Positions 43,301 through 53,331 are shown, counted from the first letter of the stretch. The stretch: DNA of 64,000 nucleotides from Didemnitutus sp047777955 (GCF_047777955.1 NZ_CP180537.1:3782001-3846000); one strand, 5' to 3'. Notes: generated by a model not told the origin, from the letters alone. Translations and numbers: made by a program.

Positions 43301-46300
43301 TCACACCTCCGCCGGCCGGCCGTTCCGCGTCTGGAGCGGCAGGCGCAGGCGCACGCGCACCCAGCCCGCCTCCGTCACGATGTGCGGGCGGCACTGCGGA
43401 CCGTAGTAGCGCGCGAGGCGGCGGCGCAGGTTCTCCAGGCCGATGTGCGTCGACTCCGGCGTCGGCGCGGCGCTGCCGAATTTCTCGCCCACCCACGTGC
43501 CGGTGTTGGCGATCTCGCAGGCCAGCATCCCGCCCTCGACCCGGATCAGCACCGCCACCTCGAGCACGGCGGGACTGGTCCGGCCGCCGTATTTGATCGC
43601 GTTCTCGATCAGCGGCAGGAACAGGAACTGCGGCACGGCCACCGCCCGCGCCGCCGGGTCGACGTGGACGCGGGTGAGCAGGCCCTCCTGCCAGCGGGTG
43701 CGCTCGATGTCGAGGTAGGCGTGGAGCATCTCGACCTCCTCCGCCACCGTCGTCATGCCGTCGCCGCCGCGCGTCAGCGTCCAGCGGCAGAACTCCGAGA
43801 GGCGCGTCACCATCTCGCCCGCGGCCTCGGCGTTGGAGAAGACGAGCGCGCGGATCGAGTTGAGCGAGTTGTAGAGGAAATGCGGGTTGAGCTGGTAGCG
43901 CAGGAGCTCGAGCTGCGCCTTTTCCTCGGCGAGGCGGGCCGCCAGCTTCTCGTTCTGGTCCAGGCGGTGCAGGCGCTCGAGCTCGGCGTTCTTGCGCGCC
44001 AGCTCGGCCGTGCGCTGGGCGATCAGGTCCTCGAGGCGCGTGCGCTCGCGCACCAGGCGGCGGATGCGCCAGCGCACGTAGGCGAAGATCGCGCCGGAGC
44101 CGAGCACGAGGTAGGCCGCCACCGCCCAGAGCGACTGCCACCACGGCGCCAGCACGGCGAAGGCCAGCGTCGCGGGCTCCGTCCAGCGCCCGTCGCTCGA
44201 GCGGCCGCGCACCGTGAAGACATAGCGGCCCGGCGGCAGGTTGGTGAAGGCGCGCTCGCCGCGCGGCTCCAGCTCGCGCGCGCCGTCGCCGAGGCCGCGC
44301 AGCTGCGTCTCGTAGAGCGCCCCCGGCTCGCCGGCCAGGCCCGGCGCGCCGAAGCTGAAGCGCACCGCGCCCTGCCCGGGCGCGAGCTCCAGCGGCGCCC
44401 CGCCGGGCGCGGCCCGGCGGCCGTCGCCGAGCGTCACCTCGCGCAGCATGGTGGCGCCGAGCGGCACCGGCGGCCGCGCGCGCCAGAGCTTCAGGTCGAG
44501 GCGGAGGAACGCCGCCTGCCCCAGCACCCACAGCGCCTCGCGGTCGCCCTCGCGATCGAGGAAGAGCGCCGCCTTGCCGGAAATCTTCTCCATCTCGGGC
44601 AGCGGCGCCTGCATCCAGACGCCGTCGCGCACGCAGCCGAGCTGCATCACCGCCCCCGGGTCGGTCGGACCGGCGGGCGCGGCGAGGATCCAGACGTCGC
44701 CGCGGCCGTCCTCGGCCAGCGCGCGCGCCGTCATCGTGCCGTCGGCGAACTGCCGCCCGAAGGCCGGCTCCGGCCGGAAGCGCTGCGTCTCCGCGTCGAA
44801 GCGGAACAGGCCGCGCGGGGTGCTGAACAGCGGCGCGCCGCGCGCCTCGAGCACCGTGATCTTGCCCTCGCCGGTCGGCAGTCCGGCGTCGCGCCCGAAA
44901 TTCACCGCCACCGGCTTCCCGTCCGGGGGAACTCCACCCGCCACACGCCCTGGTTGTCGGTGCCGAGCCAGAGACGCCCGTCGCCGTCCTCCCCGATCGA
45001 GTTGCCGCGCACGTCGGGCAGCCGGTCGACCTCGCGCCACTCGCCGGCGATGCGGCGCCAGCGGAGAAAGGCGCGCAGCGTCGCGGTGTAGGCGACGTCG
45101 GGCGAGGCGCGCGCCACCGCCACGTCGAAGATGTTGGTGACGCTCGCCACCTTCCGCGGCGTGCCGCGCGCGTCGATCTCCCACAGCCCGCCGAGCGCGC
45201 CGACCAGCAGCGTGTCGCCGGCCGGGCGCATCGCCCAGATCTTGTCGTCGATCGCCGACCAGCGCTGGAAACGCGCGACGCCGGGCAGCGCCAGCGGCGG
45301 CTCGAGGCGGTTCAGGCCGTCGGCGCCGCTCATCAGCAGCCGGCCCTGCCAGCGCTGCAACATGGGCGAGGCGTGCCGCCGCAGGCCGTTGGCCGCGCCG
45401 AACCAGGTGTAGGCGGGATGCAGCTCCACGCGGCTCACGCCCCACTCCGTGCCGATCCACACCGCGTCGTGGCAGTCGGGCGTCGCGCTGACCGCCGCGC
45501 TGGACTCCAGGCCGGTGTCCTCGTTGAGCGGGGCGAGGAAGTTCAGGTCGCGGTCGAGCAGCACCGCGCCGCCCTGCAGCGTCGTGAGCACGTAGCGGCC
45601 GTCGGCGAGCCGCACGCCGCCGTAGAGGCGCCTGGCCTTGAAGAATTCGTCGAGCGGGTGCGGTTCGAGCGTGAGTTTCTTCCCGTCCCAGCGGCCGAGC
45701 CCGGCCACGACGCCGTGGTCGCCCTCGAGCCCCAGCAACCAGCCGCCGCGCGGGTGCGGGATGGCGAAGTGCGGGAAATAGGTGCCGAGCTTGTCCGCCG
45801 GGTCGCCGAGTTCCTCCCACCGGCCGCCCTCCCGCGGCTTGAACCAGCCGCGCGTGAGCGCGACGAGCAGGTGGTCGCCGAGCCAGAACGACAGCACGAT
45901 GCCCTTCTCGTGCGTGGGCCAGTAGTCGAACTTGCCGTCGCGCCAGCGCAGCAGCGCGGTGTTGCCCTGGAACCAAATGCCCTGCGGCGTGACGTGCACC
46001 TGCCAGAGCGTGCCGAGGTCGCCCGCTTCCCGGGGCACGAGCGCGCGCAGCGAGGTGAAGGTCCGGCGGCCGTCCGGCCCGCGGTCGATGCGGCCGAGCT
46101 CGTTCACGCCGGCGACCCAGGCCGTGCCGGCCGCGTCGATGGCGAGGCCGCGCACGTAGGCGGCGTTGGGCACGGCGATCTGGCGCCAGGTCTGGCCGTC
46201 GTATTCGAGCACGCGGTCGAAGTTGCCGAAGAGCAGCGTGCCGTCGGACGCGCACGCGCCGGACCAGACCTGGTTGAGGCCGCCGTTCACGCGCGGGGAA

Positions 46301-46409
46301 AGTTGCGCACCAGCGGCAGGCCGCTCTCGAACTCGGTCGCGACCGCCGGCGCCGCCGCCGCGAGGAGGCCGGCGAGCAGCGGCAGCAGGAAGGCGGAGAC
46401 GGGGCGCAC
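43301..46409 (-). CDS. Propeller-domain sensor histidine kinase (LytS/YesM-type core), frameshifted twice as assembled
   Basis: About 1036 aa when restored. GTG at 46409 gives a signal peptide (VRPVSAFLLPLLAGLLAAAAPAVA), then a seven-bladed two-component regulator propeller (NQVWSGACASDGTLLFGNFD, VLEYDGQTWRQI, LLMSGADGLNRLEPPLAL, DGRLWLGTDNQGVWRVEF). Y_Y_Y-like, a membrane helix, coiled coil and His_kinase (QLNPHFLYNSLNSIRALVF) follow. Bases are missing at runs 46295-46298 and 44925-44929. Such sensors read periplasmic polysaccharide fragments in relatives; the ligand here is unknown. It feeds the LytTR regulator. Confidence 0.88.
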
Positions 46410-46489
46410 GGGCGTGAGAAAGGGAATCGGCGCGCGAGCGCCAGCCAGTTCACGCCGCCGCGCCACGGACGCGGCGCGGCGGCGCGTGC

Positions 46490-47523
46490 TCAGGTGCTGA
46501 CCGGCATGAGCAGAAATCCCCGCAGGACGCCGTCGCGCAGTCCGGTGCCCGCGATCCAGCCCGCGGCGTTCACCGCGACGGCTTTGTGCAAAACCCACTC
46601 CGGCGCGCCGCGCACGAGCGTCGTCAGCGCGCGCATGCCGTCCGCCGGCGTCCAACGGAAGGCCCCCGGCCGCCGCTGTCGTCCATGTAGCGGCCGACGA
46701 CCACGCGGGCGTCGTTGGCCGCAAGGGCCTCGCTCTGGTGCGAAGCCGCCGCGTTCAGATCGTAGGTGCGCCCGCCCTCGTGTAGGAAGGCGTGGATGTT
46801 GCCCTGCGGCGTCATCAGCCGCCCGCACACGCGTCCGCCCGGCGTCAACGCCGTGCCCCACAGCCCGCCGCCGGGCTCGGGCTTGAGCACCGTCACCGCC
46901 TCGCCCCACCACAGCACGACCTGGGACTGCGTCTCGAAGAGCCCGCAGGCGCAGTTGGCCAGCACGGTGCCGGAATCGTTCAGCGCCATGGCGACGGCGT
47001 TGGCGCCGTTGGGCGCGGCGAGGAAGCGCGGCTCGCCGCCGTCGTGGAGAAAGACCCGGCGGCGCGCGCGGCCGCTGGAGACGAAGGTGACGTGGCCGGC
47101 GACCTCGCCGACGTTGTTGATGCCGGCCGCGCAGCTCTCCGCCTCCGGCCAGAACTCCGCGCCGAAGCCGTCGCGATGCGCCGCCCAGGCGTGCAGCGGC
47201 CCGGCCCCGCGCCGCTGCTGGCCCGCCAGCAGGCCGTTGCCGCTCAGGCTCGTCAGCGGCACGCCGCCGATCGCCGCGACCGTCTCCGTCAGGTCGCCGC
47301 GGCTGCGCACGAAGCCCCGCACCGCGGCGGTCTTGACCTGCCGCTCCGGCGCGTGGCCGTAGAGCGCGACCTGCCCCGCGTCGTTGAGCGCCACCGGCAG
47401 CAGCGGCACGCCGGGCGCCAGCTCGCCCAGGTCCTCGAGCCGGTAGGCCGCAGGGAACTCCGTCGGCTTCTCGCGCGGCGAGGCCGTCGTGAACGGCGGA
47501 TGGGACGAGATGAGCGTGGACAT
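46490..47523 (-). CDS. HAF-repeat protein, frameshifted as assembled
   Basis: About 344 aa when restored. The text is a run of HAF-type repeats: YRLEDLGELAPGVPLLPVALNDAGQVALYG, CAAGINNVGEVAGHV, AVAMALNDSGTVLANC, ALTPGGRVCGRLMTPQGNIHAFLHEGG, then FRWTPADGMRAL and AVNAAGWIAGTGL. A base is missing at the C run 46662-46666. HAF repeats form beta-propellers, often secreted, of unknown function. No signal peptide is seen at MSTLISSHPPFTT. It lies 80 bp upstream of the sensor on the same strand and may share its regulation. Confidence 0.75.
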
Positions 47524-47735
47524 CAGGGGACGCCCGCACCCTGGCGCCGGCCCGCCCCGCGCCACGACGCGCCATTGACCAGCGGCCCACGGCGATTGAC
47601 CAGCGGCGGCGGTTCGCGCCGGGAATCGCGCGCGGCCGCCCACGACGCGGCCGCGGCGGGACTTTCGGCCCGCACCTCCCGTCAACCGGCCGCTTGACGG
47701 AGCGATGGCCGCACCCAAGCCTCTCCGCCCTCTCG

Positions 47736-49934
47736 ATGGCCAAGAAGAAACCGTCCAAGAAACCGAACGACCAAGCCGAGCTTCCGCTCGACGCCGCCAG
47801 CGCCGCCCCGGCGCCGGAGGACAGAGGACAGAAAGCGGAGGACCGCGAGGTCTCGTCCGTTCCCGCGCCCGCGGCCACTGGCACCGCTGCCACCCAGCCC
47901 TCAGCTCTCAGCTCTCAGCTCTCAGCTCCCGCAGAAGCTCCCCGCCGCACGAAAGGCGAGAAGGTCCAGGACGAACAGGCCCCGCTCGCCCAGCATTACC
48001 GCAACTGGTTCCTCGACTACGCCAGCTACGTCATCCTCGACCGCGCCGTCCCGCATCTCGACGACGGCCTGAAGCCCGTCCAGCGCCGCGTGCTCCACAC
48101 GCTGTGGGACATGGACGACGGCCGCTTCCACAAGGTCGCCAACGTCGTCGGCGCCACGATGAAGCTCCACCCGCACGGCGACGCCTCGATCGGCGCCGCG
48201 CTCGTCGGCATCGCCCAGCGCGGCTGGCTAATCGAGCCGCAGGGCAACTTCGGCAACACCATGACCGGCGACGAGGCCGCCGCGCCGCGTTACATCGAGG
48301 CGCGCCTGACGCCGTTCGCGCGCGAGGTGCTCTTCAACCCGAAGACGACGACGTGGCAGCTCAGCTACGACGGCCGCGCCAAGGAGCCCGTCACGCTGCC
48401 GGCCAAGTTTCCCATCGCCCTCCTCGAGGGCGCCGACGGCATCGCGGTCGGCCTCGCGACGAAGATCCTCCCGCACAATTTCAACGACCTCTGCCGCGCC
48501 GCGATCAACCACCTCCAGGGAAAAACCTTCCGCATCCTCCCGGACTTCCCCACCGGCGGCACGGCCGACTTCACCGAATACAACGACGGCGAGCGCGGCG
48601 GCAAAGTGAAGGTCCGTGCCAAGATCGAGGCGCGCTCCAAGTATCTGCTCGCAGTCACCGAGCTGCCGTTCGGCGTCACGACCGAGTCGCTGATCGAGTC
48701 CGTCCTCGCCGCCAACGCCAAGGGCAAGATCAAGATCAAGCACGTCGACGACAACACCGCCGACGCCGTCGAGATTCTCATCCACCTCCCGCAGGGCTCC
48801 GAGCCGGAGAAGGTCATCCAGCAGCTCTACGTGTTCACCAGCTGTCAGGTGCAGCTCAACCCCGCCGCGTGCGTCATCGTGCGCGACGAGAAGAGCGGCG
48901 AGGACAAGCCGCAGTTCCTCGGCGTCCGCGAAATCCTCAAGCGCTCCGTCGACGCCACCAAGGAGCTCCTCAAGCGCGAGCTCGAGATCAAGCTCGGCGA
49001 GCTAGAGCAGCAGTGGCACTGGGACTCGCTCGAGCGCATCTTCATCGAGAACCGCATCTATCACCGCATCGAAAAATCGAAGACCTGGGAGAGCGTGCTC
49101 GAGGAGATCCGCACCGGCCTGAAGCCCTTCGTGAAGACGCTCCGCCGCGAGGTCACCGACGAGGACATCACCCGCCTGACCGAGATCCGCATCAAGCGCA
49201 TCTCCGCCTACAACCGCTTCCAGGCCGACGAGGCCATCCAGAAGATCGAGGAGGCGATCAAGGAGACCAAGGCCAACCTCAAGGCCCTCACCGCCTACGC
49301 CGTCGCCTGGTTCGAGATGCTGCAGGAAAAATACGGCAAGGGCATCAAGCGGAAGACCGCCTACGACGAGATCGAGCAGATCGACGCCGCCGCTGTCGTC
49401 TCCGCCAACCAGCGCCTCTACGTCAACCGCGAGGACGGCTTCATCGGCCTCAACTGGCGCCAGCACGAGTTCGTGCAGGAGTGCACCATCCTCGACAGCG
49501 TGCTCACGATCATGGGCGACGCCTCGCTCAAGGTCACGAAGGTGGCCGACAAGGTTTTCATGGGCCGCGACATTCGGCACATCTCGATCTGGCCGAAGGA
49601 CGGCGACACGAAGTTCTACACCATGGTCTACCGCGACGGCCCCGACGGGAAGACCTTCGCCAAGAAATTCCAGATCGGCGGCCTCAGCCGCGACAAACTC
49701 TACCCGCTGGCGAAGACCGAGGGCTCCAAGCTCGTCTGGCTGCACGTGGCCGAGAGGGAGAAGGACATGCCGAAGAGCATCCACGTGAGCCTCGACGGCC
49801 GCAGCGGCGCCCGGGTGCGCGAGCTGGACTTCGACCTCACCCCGATCCCGGTCAGCACCCGCACCTCCAAGGGCCTGATCGTCACCAAGTGGACCGTGAA
49901 AGAGGTCAAGGCCAACGACCTCGAGCTGAAGTAG
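47736..49934 (+). CDS. parC: DNA topoisomerase IV subunit A (short type)
   Basis: The protein has 732 aa. The first 80 residues are a Lys/Pro/Ala/Ser-rich tail that contains heptamer repeats. The catalytic core begins at LAQHYRNWFLDYASYVILDRAVPHLDDGLKPVQRRVLH; the active-site Tyr is in AAPRYIEARLTPFAREVL. A coiled region and the short C-terminal strand block (RDIRHISIWPKDGDTKFYTMVYRDG) finish it. Full GyrA beta-pinwheels are absent, which marks the ParC type. It pairs with parE at 40.6 kb; the intervening 5 kb carries an unrelated minus-strand operon. Confidence 0.92.
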   Translation: MAKKKPSKKPNDQAELPLDAASAAPAPEDRGQKAEDREVSSVPAPAATGTAATQPSALSSQLSAPAEAPRRTKGEKVQDEQAPLAQHYRNWFLDYASYVILDRAVPHLDDGLKPVQRRVLHTLWDMDDGRFHKVANVVGATMKLHPHGDASIGAALVGIAQRGWLIEPQGNFGNTMTGDEAAAPRYIEARLTPFAREVLFNPKTTTWQLSYDGRAKEPVTLPAKFPIALLEGADGIAVGLATKILPHNFNDLCRAAINHLQGKTFRILPDFPTGGTADFTEYNDGERGGKVKVRAKIEARSKYLLAVTELPFGVTTESLIESVLAANAKGKIKIKHVDDNTADAVEILIHLPQGSEPEKVIQQLYVFTSCQVQLNPAACVIVRDEKSGEDKPQFLGVREILKRSVDATKELLKRELEIKLGELEQQWHWDSLERIFIENRIYHRIEKSKTWESVLEEIRTGLKPFVKTLRREVTDEDITRLTEIRIKRISAYNRFQADEAIQKIEEAIKETKANLKALTAYAVAWFEMLQEKYGKGIKRKTAYDEIEQIDAAAVVSANQRLYVNREDGFIGLNWRQHEFVQECTILDSVLTIMGDASLKVTKVADKVFMGRDIRHISIWPKDGDTKFYTMVYRDGPDGKTFAKKFQIGGLSRDKLYPLAKTEGSKLVWLHVAEREKDMPKSIHVSLDGRSGARVRELDFDLTPIPVSTRTSKGLIVTKWTVKEVKANDLELK
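47817..47927. repeat. Heptamer tandem repeats in the parC tail
   Basis: CTCAGCT is repeated four times in a row at 47900-47927, and GAGGACA twice at 47817-47830. Seven is not a multiple of three, so a change in copy number would shift the parC frame. The repeats code for a disordered Ala/Ser-rich tail (QPSALSSQLSAPA), where such sequence is tolerated. Confidence 0.7.
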
Positions 49935-49939
49935 GCGAT

Positions 49940-50417
49940 ATGGACGCGATCGAGATCGTTCGCGGGCTTCTCATTCCCATAACTGCGGTCGCGACGACCG
50001 TATCGCTTGCTTGGCTTAAGTTCTACGCCGACGCACGAAAGCGCCTCGACGATCTTCTATTCGATTTGGAGCACAAACTTCGCGATCCCGCGACCGACCG
50101 AACGCGCCTTTGGATGAATTCTTTATCCAGAGATCCGAAAAGCGGCTGCGGAATTTGAACGATGGATCGTCGATCCAATCGCAGTGCGACGCCTAAGCCG
50201 GGCAATGGAACGATTCCGTGGTTCGAAGATCAGCGAATCCGAGATATTTGCACTGCGAGGAACGGAGCACGAGAAGCTGATCGACACGTTTCTCACAAAT
50301 TCGGAAACGGTCTGCTTAGCACCCCACCCCTATGAGGAAGCTGTGAACCGAATCGCCGGCATTCGGAAGCTCACAGGCTCGCGAAAGAATCCCGGTTCTT
50401 TCGATTCCGCAGTATAG
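49940..50417 (+). CDS. Membrane-anchored protein of unknown function, frameshifted
   Basis: ATG at 49940 gives MDAIEIVRGLLIPITAVATTVSL, one membrane helix, then FYADARKRLDDLLFDLEHKLRD. The frame is lost at 50122-50124, where removing one T restores YPEIRKAAAEFERWIVDPIAVRRLSRAMERF and the end FDSAV. Restored length is about 158 aa. GC content is clearly lower than in the neighbours, suggesting recent arrival. No family was recognised; the coiled-coil tail behind one helix is all that can be said. It starts 5 bp after parC. Confidence 0.55.
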
Positions 50418-50436
50418 TCGCGAACGTCAGCGACTG

Positions 50437-51027
50437 TCATTCCCGGTGCGGCTTTCGAGTTATGCTCGTGTGAAACCCCATCTCCTTCGTCGGCACCGGC
50501 GGTGGATTGAGCAGCGGACGGAGTTTCTCGTAGACGTCACGTAAGATCACATCGTGGGTGACGAGCTTCTTGTCGATCTCGGCCAGCCGCTTGAAAACCG
50601 TCGCGTGCGCCAGCAACTCCTCGCGCATCTGCACGAACGCGCGCACGACGAACAAACTCATCTGCACCGCGCGCGGACTGTTGAGCACTGTCGCGGCCAT
50701 CAGAGCACCGTGCTCGGTGAAGGCCCACGGCAGATAGGCGGCGCCGCGATGTCGTCGCTTCGATGGACTCATCGCAATTTGCGATGAGTTCGGCGCATCC
50801 AATGTTCCATCAGCATTTTCGGAATTTGATATCGCCATCTGCGATATCAAACGCGCGTATTCTTCCCGCGTGAGCTGAAAACGAAAATCGGCCGGGAAGC
50901 GTCCGACGTTACGCTTGACGGCTTCATTGAACCGGAACGTCGGCACGCCATACAAGCGTGCGAGGTCGCTATCGATCATCACGCGTTGTTTGCGGATGCT
51001 GTGGATTGGCGGGAGCTGTTCTTTCAT
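50437..51027 (-). CDS. ORF6N domain protein (phage-type)
   Basis: The protein has 196 aa. The ORF6N domain is clear: IRKQRVMIDSDLARLYGVPTFRFNEAVKRN, then RFPADFRFQLTREEY, LPWAFTEHGALMAATVLNSPRAV and a C-terminal coiled coil (FKRLAEIDKKLVTHDVILRDVYEKL). ORF6N is common in phage and mobile-element proteins and may bind DNA; its role in bacteria is uncertain. ATG at 51027 gives MKEQLPPIHSI and is preferred to the longer frame. GC is lower than the window mean. It lies beside the atypical gene at 49.9 kb, so both may belong to one acquired patch. Confidence 0.85.
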   Translation of the reverse strand: MKEQLPPIHSIRKQRVMIDSDLARLYGVPTFRFNEAVKRNVGRFPADFRFQLTREEYARLISQMAISNSENADGTLDAPNSSQIAMSPSKRRHRGAAYLPWAFTEHGALMAATVLNSPRAVQMSLFVVRAFVQMREELLAHATVFKRLAEIDKKLVTHDVILRDVYEKLRPLLNPPPVPTKEMGFHTSITRKPHRE

Positions 51028-51252
51028 GGGCCGATAAGTCCTCGCTGCAAGCGGCAGCGTCGTGGCCCGGAGCGATGCAGCCACTTGCTCACGCTCATCG
51101 CGAGTCTAAAGCCCCACCGCGCTTGCGCAGCCGCACGTCGTCCCGCGCCGTCTGGTTTTCAATCGGCCACCGTTTACTCCGATAGAGTTTCTGTCCGCCA
51201 GCTCTTTCAGCAAACGTCTCAGGCATTCTATTCCGATACAGACCGACACCGC

Positions 51253-51858
51253 TCACTCGCGCCCGTAGCGCCGCTCTTCCCCGAACTTCGGGTGTTCGGG
51301 CGGCTGCAGCCAGCGGTGGGCGGCCCGCACGTAGAGCGGCATCACCGCCCACGTGAGCAGCGCCACCACGCCCGCCGCGATCACGCCGGCGAAGAGCACC
51401 GCGGGCAACGTCGCGCCGAACACCGGATGCAGCAGCGCGCGCACGAGCATACTGGCGGGCCAGACGGCGAGCCACGTCAGCAACGCCATCTTCCAGCGCG
51501 CCGGGGCGCGCTGCGGCGTGCGAAACCAGGCCTCCAGCCCGTGCAGTTGACGCGAGGTCCAGTCCTCCTCGACGAACGGCGCCACGGTCCGGTTCCACTC
51601 CTGAAACAGCGGCGAGGCGTAGAACGCCTCGCGGTCGCGCGCGCTCGCGAATGTCCGCAGAATGCCGAACTCCGTGGAGCCGGACCCCGGCGGCGGCACA
51701 ATCATGCTGGCGCCGAGCACGCCGTCGTGCGCGAACGAGCTGGGGAAAAACTTCCGCAGCGCGTCTTGGTATTGCGCCTCGCAGCCGGGCCGCACCCGGC
51801 GCGTGATCACCACGTGGATCGGTCCGTCGCCTGCGCTCGCTGTCGTTTCGGTGTGCAT
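51253..51858 (-). CDS. Antibiotic-biosynthesis-monooxygenase-like protein with C-terminal membrane helices
   Basis: The protein has 201 aa. An ABM-type ferredoxin-like domain is visible in IHVVITRRVRPGCEAQYQDALRKFF, then FGILRTFASARDREAFYASPLFQEW. The end holds two or three hydrophobic segments (ALLTWLAVWPASMLVRALL and VLFAGVIAAGVVALLTWAV). ABM domains act on aromatic or quinone substrates without cofactors; the fused membrane tail occurs in a group of uncharacterised proteins. Its substrate is unknown. Start ATG is at 51858. Confidence 0.72.
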   Translation of the reverse strand: MHTETTASAGDGPIHVVITRRVRPGCEAQYQDALRKFFPSSFAHDGVLGASMIVPPPGSGSTEFGILRTFASARDREAFYASPLFQEWNRTVAPFVEEDWTSRQLHGLEAWFRTPQRAPARWKMALLTWLAVWPASMLVRALLHPVFGATLPAVLFAGVIAAGVVALLTWAVMPLYVRAAHRWLQPPEHPKFGEERRYGRE

Positions 51859-52037
51859 CGTCGGGGTTGTCTACGGGATTGCCCGGCGAAGGAAAGGATA
51901 GGATGCGCCCACCGCCCGTGCGTGGCGCGCCGGGAGCCGCGCGCGCCTGCCGGCCGCGGGACGCGCCGCGGCCGGGCCTCCGCGTGCGGGATTGCCTCCT
52001 GGCACGCGACGGTTCTACCTCGGCCCTGCCCCACCCC

Positions 52038-52574
52038 ATGAGCAGCTCCGCGCCCCTGAGCTCGTTCCGCGTCCGGCCGCGTTTTTCCGAGGTCGTGGCG
52101 CTGTCGCGCGCCGAGACGAAGCGCGCGCTCCTCGCCTCGCTCGCGGCGGAGCCCGCGGGCACGTTCGAGCTGCGGCCGTTCGCGGAGTTTCTCGGCATCC
52201 ACATCGCCGAGGCGCACCGGCGCTACTACTCGCCCCGGCTCATGCTCAGCCTCTACGACTGGCCCGAGGGCGGCACGCTGATCGAGGGCACCTACGGGCC
52301 CGAGATCGAGGTCTGGTCGATCTTCCTCTACGGCTACCTCGGCACCGGCATGCTCGGCACGCTCTCCGCCATCTACGGCGGCGCGCAGTGCTTCATCGAC
52401 CAGGAGCCGTGGGCGTTCTACGTCACCGGCGCGATGGTGGTGATCGCGCTCGGCCTCTACCTCGCGGCGCAGCTCGGCCAGAAGTTCGCCGCCCACCAGA
52501 CCTTCCAGCTGCACGCCGCGTGCGAGCGTGCGCTCGCCCCGCACCGCGCGGAGGCGGCGCCCGCGGCGGGTTGA
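52038..52574 (+). CDS. Membrane protein of unknown function
   Basis: The protein has 178 aa. A cytoplasmic N-terminal part (RVRPRFSEVVALSRAETKRALLASL, with FAEFLGIHIAEAHRRYYSPRLMLSLYDW) is followed by two helices (FLYGYLGTGMLGTLSAIYGG and FYVTGAMVVIALGLYLAAQLG). The N-terminal WSPRLML-type text is found in a small family of uncharacterised proteins. ATG at 52038 is chosen because it gives a start just before this conserved block. Convergent with the ybaK-like gene. Confidence 0.6.
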   Translation: MSSSAPLSSFRVRPRFSEVVALSRAETKRALLASLAAEPAGTFELRPFAEFLGIHIAEAHRRYYSPRLMLSLYDWPEGGTLIEGTYGPEIEVWSIFLYGYLGTGMLGTLSAIYGGAQCFIDQEPWAFYVTGAMVVIALGLYLAAQLGQKFAAHQTFQLHAACERALAPHRAEAAPAAG

Positions 52575-52598
52575 CCGGCGGACCGAGCTCGCGCCCGC

Positions 52599-53063
52599 TC
52601 AGGTGGTGATGAAGTCGAGCACGACGGGCTTCACCAGGCGGTCGAAGTCCGCGTAGCTCATCTTGATCACCTCGGTGTGCGTGCCGGCGTTGAACGCGAT
52701 CTCCTTTTCCTCGGCCAGCAGCGCGCTGACGTAGACCCGCATGTCGTAGAGATTGCCGAACGGCGGCATCGCGCCCAGTTCGCAGTCGGGGAACCGGTCG
52801 CGGAACTCCGCCTCGGTGGCGAGGCGCAGGTGCGTCGAATCGAGCATCTCGCGCAGGTCGTTGAGCAACACGCGGCGGCTGGCCGGCAGCACCAGCATCA
52901 CCATCTCGTCCTCGATCACGACGATCACGGTCTTGGCGAAGTCGCGACCGGAGACATGGGTCGATTGCGCGACCTCGGCGGCGGTGAACGCGGGCGAATG
53001 CTGCAGGCTGACGTATTTGACCCGGTGGCTGTCCAGGAACTCTTTCACTTTGGCGGCAGGCAT
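52599..53063 (-). CDS. YbaK/EbsC-type aminoacyl-tRNA deacylase
   Basis: The protein has 154 aa. The family pattern is present: YVSLQHSPAFTAAEVAQSTHVSGRDFAKTVIV (with catalytic-site Lys), LPASRRVLLNDLREML, and DCELGAMPPFGNLYDMRVYV. YbaK-like proteins remove wrongly attached amino acids from tRNA (Cys-tRNA(Pro) in the type enzyme). A clear AGGAGGAG stands in front of the ATG at 53063, one of the few strong Shine-Dalgarno sites here. Confidence 0.85.
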   Translation of the reverse strand: MPAAKVKEFLDSHRVKYVSLQHSPAFTAAEVAQSTHVSGRDFAKTVIVVIEDEMVMLVLPASRRVLLNDLREMLDSTHLRLATEAEFRDRFPDCELGAMPPFGNLYDMRVYVSALLAEEKEIAFNAGTHTEVIKMSYADFDRLVKPVVLDFITT

Positions 53064-53180
53064 AACTCCTCCTCGTTGGGGGTGAAACCGCGGGACTGGC
53101 GCCAGCGGCGGCGCCGTGGACCGATGGTCCGCAGTTTACTCCGCCCCCGCGCAAAACAAAGGCCCGAAATCGCCCTGCGC

Positions 53181-53213
53181 AAAAAAAGGTGCCCGAGACC
53201 ATTCCCGGGCACC
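53181..53213 (-). terminator. Rho-independent terminator on the minus strand
   Basis: GGTGCCCG at 53188-53195 pairs with CGGGCACC at 53206-53213; on the minus strand the stem is followed by seven T. It would end transcription of the methyltransferase gene before the ybaK-like gene. Confidence 0.85.
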
Positions 53214-53331
53214 GGCAGTTCATGCAGCAAAAAGCGTTCGACGCTACTCCCTGCATCGGCCGCCCGGGCGCGGCGCCCCAGTCATGGGTTGACCAATGCT
53301 GCGCGCCGGTTGCCCCGGCCCCGCCGCCCCG

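Noticed and set aside
51030..51037. GCCGATAA on the plus strand
   Set aside because: No TAAA-like box at the right distance and no plus-strand gene behind it; it spans the start of the ORF6N gene by chance.
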